Source of the DNA: Adiantum capillus-veneris
Lineage: Eukaryota > Streptophyta > Polypodiopsida > Polypodiales > Pteridaceae
Assembly: GCA_014529385.2 (NCBI GenBank)
Contig: CM043964.1
Span: 3,619,997 to 3,683,996 of the forward strand
Direction: 5' to 3'
DNA: 64,000 bases
Part shown: positions 47,767 through 56,815 of the stretch, one piece after another
Layout: each line of letters opens with the position of its first letter
How positions within the stretch are numbered: position 1 is the stretch's first letter
Notes under the pieces: generated by a model
The model's input: only the letters and a program-made list of their open reading frames with translations
The model's database searches: none
What the model was told of the DNA's origin: nothing
Made by a program: the position numbers and the translations under genes

Positions 47767-50700
47767 CACTTGCACTCTCAGTGTTCGTTCACTTTGTTTG
47801 GTGATTGCACGTCCACTCTCTCTCTAGCACGAAAGGCTCTCCCTTCCGCTAAGTAAAAAGGAACCTTGAGCACTTACTGTTCACTCATTCTGAGCCGTAC
47901 ACAATCACTCACTTCCGTTGCACATTACATGGTATCAGAGCTCAGCTCTTTGGAAGTGTTTGGTATCATCACTCGAGGAAACAACCACAAAGAACCACAA
48001 GAATTTTTTTGCTTGTTTTGATCGCACTTAACCCACGACCACTTGGGCATGTCGATCCCTAATTTGTGTTTTTGAAGAGTGGCAGGTAACCCAAGAAAGA
48101 AGGGCTTGTCTAACCTCCCCTCGTTCCTCTTTTGTCACAATTGTGACTATGTTAACAGCAATACATCTACTCCTCGTTGCAGATACGCGAAGTGCCATAC
48201 CAAGGAGGACCGCTGCGCTTGGATGGTCACACCCCTTCGCCCAAGAGACGTGCCTCTTCGCCAAAAGCCACACTCCTTCAACGACTGGTCACACCCCTTC
48301 GCTCTACAGTTGCGACTCTTCGTCCAATGGTTGCAACTCTTCTCCGAAAGGATGTGTCGTTACGTCTAAAGTCATGTCTCTTCCCCAAGAGACATGTCTT
48401 TTCATTTGTCTTTTCGTCTCCTATATAAGGAGCCCTTGTATCACATATTCAATCAATCAACACAGAGTCTTCTAAGTCTTGTTTCTGAGTACAGTTCAAG
48501 TTTCTTAAGTCTTAATAAACTTAATTAAGGATTAATACCTAGAATCCTTACAGTGGTATCAGAGCGAATTTTTTTCCCGAGACCCGAAGGTTGTGAGCCT
48601 CTCACCCTCGCCACTACCCTCTCCCCCTCCCTTTTCCCGGAGTTGCATGGAAGCAGAAGAAAGGTTGTACATGCACACATATGCGAGCATGAGGTAACTT
48701 GATTTTCTTACTTCAGTTCAATAAGATAAGAGACGGAAGAACTATGTGTGTGTGTGCGGCGTACCCGAACAGCCCGCACCCCTCGTCGGGTTACACTGTC
48801 ACAAAGTGATGACGTGGCGGACAGCAGAAACCCTAATTTCTGCCAGAAACCCTAAAATTCCTGCAAACCCTAATTTTTGCCAAAAACCCTAAATTCCGGA
48901 AATCGCGGAGGCGGATTATTAAAAAAAAAAAATTTTTTTTTTTTTTGGAAAATGATGAGCGACGCGAATTTTGCTTTTGCTTTTTTTTTATTAAAAAAAA
49001 AGAGAAAAGACTCTCTAAGAGAGAGAGAGAACTGATGCTTTTGATTTTAAAAGCTTTTGGGGCTCTGCTTTTGGGCATCCCTTGTAACCTTTAAATTAGT
49101 GGTGAGGGCCTCACTTCTCAGAGCATCTGGACGCAGAGTCTGAGAGTGAAACCCTAACTGCTCTCTTGTACTTTGATGATTGATTAATACAAAAAGAAAT
49201 ACCGAAAGGGGCGCCAGTCTTTGGGGCCAATATCTCTAGGCACGGAACTCCGCCGGGCCAGTGCAAATCTATTGTGATCTATGAATTGTTTTGAAGTGGT
49301 TATTTGGTGCTGTCGCGGTTGATTCTTGACTTGGAGTGTCCAAGTTTGTTACAGTGGTATCAGAGCACGGCCGATTTCTCTTCTACGGGAAATCCGATCC
49401 CCGAATTTTTTTCCGCGGCACCTATGGCTTCAGGCAATGATCAGTCGACTCCCTCTGCATCTGGAGATGCAGGCTGGGATCACAACGAAGATTCAGGCAG
49501 AGAGTATGGCCCGCCTCGGCCTACTCAGGCGGAGCAAACAGAGATGGAGTGTCGTCAATTGATCGGCGATGCAACAAAGATGATGCTCAATTTTGCCAAG
49601 GACCCGAAGATGGCAAAATATATGAACCAGACCTCTTTGAAAGAGGTACAGATGGAGTGGCAGAGAACCACAACACCACTCCCGAAACCCGCTCTCAAGA
49701 AACCTTCTGCCTCCAAGAAATATACGGAGAAGGAACTGGAGAACGTGGTTGATGCACGGATTGCTCAGCTTTTCGACATGCAAAAGAAAGGCAAAAAGCA
49801 CGGCAAAAAGCAGAACAAAGGTACTGACTTCCCGGGATATTTGGGTCGTTAGTCGACATTCGACAAAGCAAAGAAACGGAAGAAGCGTGTTCGATTTGAA
49901 GGAGTACCCAGTTCTTCTTCTTCTTCTTCTGACAGTTCTTCTAGCTCCTCGGATTAGAGCGAAGAAGACAGAAAAAAAGCAAAACACAAAGCTTCGGAAC
50001 GGGCAAGAAAAAGGCAAAGAAGGCTACATCTCGCCCAGAGACTGACAGTTCTACTGAGGACTCGTCTACAGACAGCTCAGATTCCGATGACGGAAAGTTT
50101 TATGCGAACAAGAAGAATTTTTACAAAGCCAACCAGTATGACTTTCTCGAAGATAACAGCAAGAAAGTCCGAGAGTTTAAGGAAGGTGGCCACTCGATCA
50201 AGTTTGATACTTTTCAGGATACTCAGATGCTTCGAAGGCTTTGTCTCTTATACAGCAGTTTGACATCGCTTTCGCGGGAGGACGCTATTCAGAGCACTCC
50301 AAGATTCGGAGAGCTGCCTCTTACTTTAAGGGGAATGCTCGTACTTGGTAGTCCACGCTTCTATTAAGCAAGACTGTGCCAGTTACATGGCTGAAATTCA
50401 AGAGGCTTTTTATTTCTTCTTGGTTGACTCAAGAGTTTGAGCGAGATATACGAGCTGCTTGGAACCATCTCCGGATGACCAAGAGCGATACAGTGAATTC
50501 TTATTGTGAAAGATTCTGGAGCTCTTTTCTACCCGCCTCTTCATTCAAGAAGATCTCGTTCAGAGAACAAATTGAGCGGTTTACCTTGGGTCTACCTACA
50601 GAGATCCGAGATCACTGCTTGGAACAGAAGTCAGCTTCTATTCAGGAGTTGATGAGTCATGCGAAGCGGGGCTTTGCCATTCACTCTGGCAGTCTGACCT

Positions 50701-53700
50701 ACCCCACAGATGAGGCCATGACACAACGAGCCAAACAGACTTCTGGGAATGAAAGTAGAATGAAAAAGAGCAACCCAGAGAAAAAAAAAAAGGATGCACG
50801 ACCCAAGCTTACTCCTGAGAGAGAGCTCGCTTCATCAGAGAGGGGAAGTGCTTTGGATGCGGGAAACATGGACATATTTCCGCAAAGTGCCCTGATAAGG
50901 CACAGAAAGAACAGAATGATAAAGACGACAACAGGTCTGAGAGTTCGAGAGCAGCTGAGGAATGTGGCAGAAAAGGCAAATAGAAAAGCAGAACTGGTAC
51001 CACATGGCGTGGGACTTGCACCGAATCAAATGAATGAAAGTACAAACTTTGCCGTTTTTTTTTGGGGCAAAGTGAAGGATCAAGAAGCTCTTTTGAAGGA
51101 GCCAAGGCCAACTTCTTTTCACTTGGAATTGGCGGCTCGATTTGGAACTGCGCCCGACAGGCGGAGGTAGTTCGACTGGCACCCGGATGGGATGTTGCCA
51201 TTACACCGAGCATTGGCAAACTTCGTTTGCAATGACAGGGGTGTTCAGGGCACGTGAGTGACGTTCTACTCGGGATCCCTTGGTACCACAAGAACTACGC
51301 CGTGGTTGACTACCGGGCCGAGAAAGCGACTTTGATAAATGAAGGGCTTAGAGATTGTACTTGATGAACTTCAGTTTTCTTACTCATTCTTTTGGGAGAA
51401 CTAAACCATGGATAAAAGTTGAATATGTTTTGACCTGAAGAAAAGAACGCCAAGATTTTTTTCTCCACGCTCATGCCGATTGCTTTTGAGAGGGCCTGAA
51501 GATCATACCATTGATCTGATATCTGGAAGCACACCACCGAATCGGCCACCTTATTGTGTGAGCCGAGTACAGAATGAAAAGATTATGAACTCAGTGAAAG
51601 ACCTCTTGGAAAAGGGTCTTGTCCAGCTTAGTACTTCACCGTATTGCTCTCCAGTGTTGTTGATTTTGAAGAAAGACAGATCTTGGAGAATGTGCATCGA
51701 TTATAGCACTCTCAACGAAATCACCATCAAGAACAGATTTCCGATTCCTAGGATCGATGATATACTCGACAGGTTACAGGGATCCTCGTGCTTTAGCAGG
51801 ATTGACTTGAAGAGTGGATATCATCAGATCAGGATAGCGCCAGGAGATGTCTACAAGACAGCTTTTCGGACGACTTTTGGGTTATTTGAGTTTTTGGTGA
51901 TGCCTTTTGGCTTAACCAATGCTCCTGCGACATTTAACCGGATGATGGACAGGATTTTTCGAGAGTACAGGCTATTTGTTGGCACTTTCTTTGACGACAT
52001 CATTGTTTTCTAGAAGAATGAGGCAGAACACAGAGATCATCTGCTTCAAGTCTTTTAGGCATTACGAGATCACACGCTAGTGATTAATGCAAAGAAAAGT
52101 GAATTTTTTCCTACCATGGATACACTTTTTGGGACACATTGTGTCAGCAACACAACAGGAGTGCAAATGGACCCGGCCAAGATAGAGACTATCCGTGATT
52201 GGCCCGATTTGAGGAATGTCCATGAAGTTAGAAGCTTCTTGGGACTATGTTCATACTACAGGCGGTTCATACGAAAGTTTGCAGAGGTTGCTTCCCCTTT
52301 GCATATCTTGACACAGAAAGGAGTACCTTTTTCGTGGGGACCCACAGAGGTGACTGCCTTTCAGACATTGAAAGAGAAATTGACTACGGGACCTATTTTG
52401 ACTTTGCCGGACTTGCAGAAGTCATTCGAAGTATATTGTGATGCTTGTGGTCGTAGTCTGGGTGCGGTCTTGACGCAAGAAGGCCATGTCATAGCTTACG
52501 AGAGCCGTTTGTTCTCTAGGCCGGAGATGACAGCACAGATCTATGAGAAAGAGCTTTTGGCGGTTATCCATGCTCTTACTCAGTGGCGGCATTACCTACT
52601 CGGAGCGGATTTTATTGTCTTTACAAACCATCAGAGTTTGCGCTACTTCTTGTCACGGAAGCAGTTTTCGGAAAAGCAGATGCGGTGGGCGAACATCTTG
52701 TCATAGTTCCACTTCCAGATTATCCATGTGCATGGACAGAAGAATGTGGTGGCAGATGCTTTGTCTCGGAAACCGTTGGTTCTGGCTATTTCCGCGATCC
52801 ATCATAGGAGCTTCGAGGATATGGTCGACTAGTATGCCACAGATACAGGTTTTGCAGATATTTTCACACGGATACGGGATGGGGAGACAGTAGCTGGATA
52901 CTCCCTTCGGGAAGGCTACTTGATGGAAAAGACTATGTTGTGCGTTACACAGCCGTTGAGGGAAAAGGTTATGATTGATTGCCATTGTCCACCTTTTACG
53001 GGTCACCGCAGCATTGCTACCACCATGAAAGGGGTAGAGAGAGATTTCTTTTGGCGGAGACTGAAGAAGGATGTGGAAGAGTTTGTGCGCAGTTGCTTGG
53101 TATGCTAGAAGGTCAAGTTTGACAGGCATAAGGCACAGGGATTGTTACAGCCTTTACCCATACCCACCCACCCGCCCCTGGGAAAATATTGAAATGGATT
53201 TCTTTTTTTTTATCTCCCGAGAATACAGAATGATCACGATGATTTTCCGATTACATGGCACGCCTGAGACGATTGTCTCCGACAGAGACCCCAGATTTAT
53301 GAGTTTGTTTTGGAAGGCAATTTGGGAGAACATTGGGACGCGGTTGCAGTTCTCGTCATCGTTCCACTTGCAGACTGACGGGCAATTTGAGATTGCCAAT
53401 TCAGTGATTTTAGATTTATTGAAGTCTTGTATCTCGCATCAGAAGACTCAATGGGAAAAGAACTTACCTTTGGTGGAATTTGCCTACAATAACACGATAC
53501 ACTCTTCGACGGGGAAGACGCCATGAGAGATTGTTGAAACTGCTGCGAAGGTTCCATCCTTCCTGAGCACGAAAGATTAGAAATTTGAAGCGGATGAATA
53601 TTCGCGAGATTTGGATACGGCTTTTGCCAAGGTTCACGAGACTTTACTGAAGTCTCAAGAACGACAGAAAAAGGCAGCGGATCGCCATCGTCGCGACTGG

Positions 53701-56700
53701 AAACTGAAGGAGGATGATTGGGTGCTCTTACTTTTGAGAAGGCACGCCTAAGAAAAAAAAAAGGGAAAGGAGAGGCTTTTTCCAAAGCTTAGTATGTGAT
53801 ACTACGGACCTTTCCAGATTACTGACAAGATAAATGATGTCTCCTTCCGATTGGACCTGCCAGATACTTGGAGGATTCATAATGCATTGCATGTGAGTCT
53901 CTTGAACCCTGTTAAGGGTGATGTGCCTGATGATGGGGAGCCTGATGAGCAACCCGAAGTGGAAGAAAACGAGGAGATCCTTGTTCCTGAACAGATTTTG
54001 GCACATAATGATACGAAGAAAGGTAAAGTCCGAAGGCGGTTCTTGGTTAAGTTCAAGAACTTTCCTGCATTTGATGCGAAGTGGATGGAGGAGGAGGACC
54101 TAGCAGATACTCCTCGGATTGTGAAACTTTACCTCGATGTTTTGGTTTAGCATAGTCTACTCCAAACGGAACCCAGAAACTCAGCTTGGCCGAAGATCTG
54201 GTGCAGTGGGATGCACAAGAGGGGAGTCGCTCCACTCCTTTGTCAACAGATGCCTCGATTTTGATACTAAAGTCACTGATGTCTCTTTGAGCTTCAGGGA
54301 TACTGAGAGCTGACAGTATTCTGCTGGATGACTTTATGAAATGGAATTCCTGATTATGATACTGATTTGTTCTTCACTTCTTGTGAGTGCAGGAACTGAT
54401 AGCCGAAATGACTGCAGCATTTTGGTCTGATTGATCTCGAATAGACATGGTTGCAATAGGGGTTAGTCAATCGGACATCGATGAGGTCCCGATTGGACCT
54501 AGATGTGATTGCTAGCTACATTGCCGATAAATCATGGTCTAAGATCCGAATGAATGTTGAATGTCATGTGATGTCCTGTGATGTCTGGTGATGTCCTGTG
54601 ATGTCGTGTGATGTGACTGTCGATTTTGTACATGTGCTAGATGTGTGTTCCTAGTACGTAGGTACTAACAGTCAGTGTCTGCTAAGACGGTTTATGGCTT
54701 TTGTCGGTTTTGCAGGCGTAATCGCGGTCGATTACAATGCTTTCAAGAGGGGGGTATGTCACAAAGTGATGACGTGGCGGACAGCAGAAACCCTAATTTC
54801 TGCCAGAAACCCTAAAATTCCTGCAAACCCTAATTTTTGCCAAAAACCCTAAATTCCGGAAATCGCGGAGGCGGATTATTTTTTTTTTTAAAAAAAATTT
54901 TTTTTTTTTTTTGGAAAATGATGAGCGACGCGAATTTTGCTTTTGCTTTTTTTTTATAAAAAAAAAAGAGAAAAGACTCTCTAAGAGAGAGAGAGAACTG
55001 ATGCTTTTGATTTTAAAAGCTTTTGGGGCTCTGCTTTTGGGCATCCCTTGTAACCTTTAAATTAGTGGTGAGGGCCTCACTTCTCAGAGCATCTGGACGC
55101 AGAGTCTGAGAGTGAAACCCTAACCGCTCTCTTGTACTTTGATGATTGATTAATACAAAAAGAAATACCGAAAGGGGCGCCAGTCTTTGGGGCCAATATC
55201 TCTAGGCACGGAACTCCGCCGGGCCAGTGCAAATCTATTGTGATCTATGAATTGTTTTGAAGTGGTTATTTGGTGCTGTCGCGGTTGATTCTTGACTTGG
55301 AGTGTCCAAGTTTGTTACATACACCCGTTCGCGCTTGCCTCTTTTCACTCATTCAGGCGGACCGTGCACTTAGCGGGCGGCCGGCCAATCGAAGTGAGGT
55401 GGGAAAAAGCAACCTTGGTGTGAGCGCAAGGCCGCCAAGGGGTGCGCCCACGGAAAAGAGCACAACTCGGGTGAAGAGAAGATCCTTCTCTAACACAGAT
55501 TGCAAGCGAAAGAAGACCTTCAAGAACCTCAAGACCCTCAAGACTCAAGAACCTCAAGACCCCCAAGACCCGCAAGAACCCAAGTTCCTCGTGAACTTAA
55601 GAACCAAAGATCACAGTGTATAATCATCACCCTAAGCGGAATGGATACTTCGCATGGAGGTGATGGGCATGAGAGTAGTGAAGAAGAATTTCCTCATCAT
55701 GGAGGTTTTCCTGACCCTCCCCCTTCGCCATCTACGCCAAGGATTGCACCAAATCCTATGGAGGCTTTGATCAAGACGATGATGGACAAGATGGCACGAC
55801 AACAAGAAGCGAATCGCGTTGTGATGGCACAACAACAAGAAGCGAATCGCGTTGCAATGGCACGCATGACCCACGCATCAGAGTGGGCCGGCGAAGAGTC
55901 CTTTCCAGGATACCGGATGCTATTGGCGATCTCCCTCGATGCCATACAGTTCGGTACCAGTACCTCACTTTGAAAAGGAGGGGATGTCACATGACACATC
56001 CAACCCTACGTGTCCATGGACAAGCTACAACATGACCAAGGTTCAGTTCAGTCAAGTCAGTCTAGGATAGGAAGTGATCTGGTACTTTTGTGTGTCTGTT
56101 CGCAGACCGTGCATGTCCAGGCACTTAGATTAGATATATATCCTCCGATTGCACACAGCATGATCATCAGCATTACCATCAAAATCCATCAGGGGAATTT
56201 TCCAGTGCATTAAACCTATTTTCCCTATTTTTGACAATTTTCACTTATTTATTAAGTGACCTTTGTTGGGAACTAGGTAGGGCAATTTTGCTAATGAAAT
56301 ATATAAGCAACTTAGCACTAGCACTATCTGGCAGAGGAGGAGAAAGGGCATCAGGCAATTTATTGCAGCAGGCTTCTCTCTCCCACTCTCATCAAGAACA
56401 AGGACCCCCTCAACCTCGTGTTTTCAGCAAAGGACTCCAGTGATTTCAGCCTCTACCTTGGCGTTTCTCAGCAGCCACCTTTCCTCACCAGCAACCCCAT
56501 TCATTAGCCTTGCAAGACTCAAGAATTTCAGTGTTTTCAAGATCTGCTGTCCCAGCGTTTTCTACACAAGCATTGCAAACAGCAGCATAGCGTTTTTCAG
56601 CAGTACTTCAGCACCATCAGGGCAGCGTTATTGCAGCAGTAATTCAGCGCTTAAGAGAGCAGCAGGTAGCGTTTTGAAGCAGCAGAAATTCAGTAAAGAT

Positions 56701-56784
56701 TAGCGTTTTGCATCAACAGCAATCCAACGATCCCAAGCAAGAAAGAAAGCGTTTTTTAACATACAAAGTCACAGTAGCAGATAG

Positions 56785-56815
<31 letters not shown>

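Larger units (their letters stand above)
48797..55319 (+). mobile_element. Chromovirus D, complete Ty3/gypsy element
   Basis: LTRs 48797-49353 and 54757-55319 are almost identical. The target duplication is TACAC (48792-48796 and 55320-55324), the primer site is at 49355 and the polypurine tract is at about 54745-54754. Interior order is gag with zinc knuckle, protease, RT, RNase H, integrase, chromodomain. The chromodomain assigns it to chromoviruses. The coding region has about nine TAG and two TGA premature stops and several frameshifts although the LTRs look recent. Confidence 0.95.

Noticed and set aside
48826-48900. Telomeric repeat remnant
   Set aside because: AAACCCTAA boxes are spaced 18-19 bp with unrelated sequence between them and occur in both LTRs, so they are part of the element and not interstitial telomere DNA.
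49493-50017. 174-residue minus-strand ORF
   Set aside because: Antisense shadow of the D gag region.
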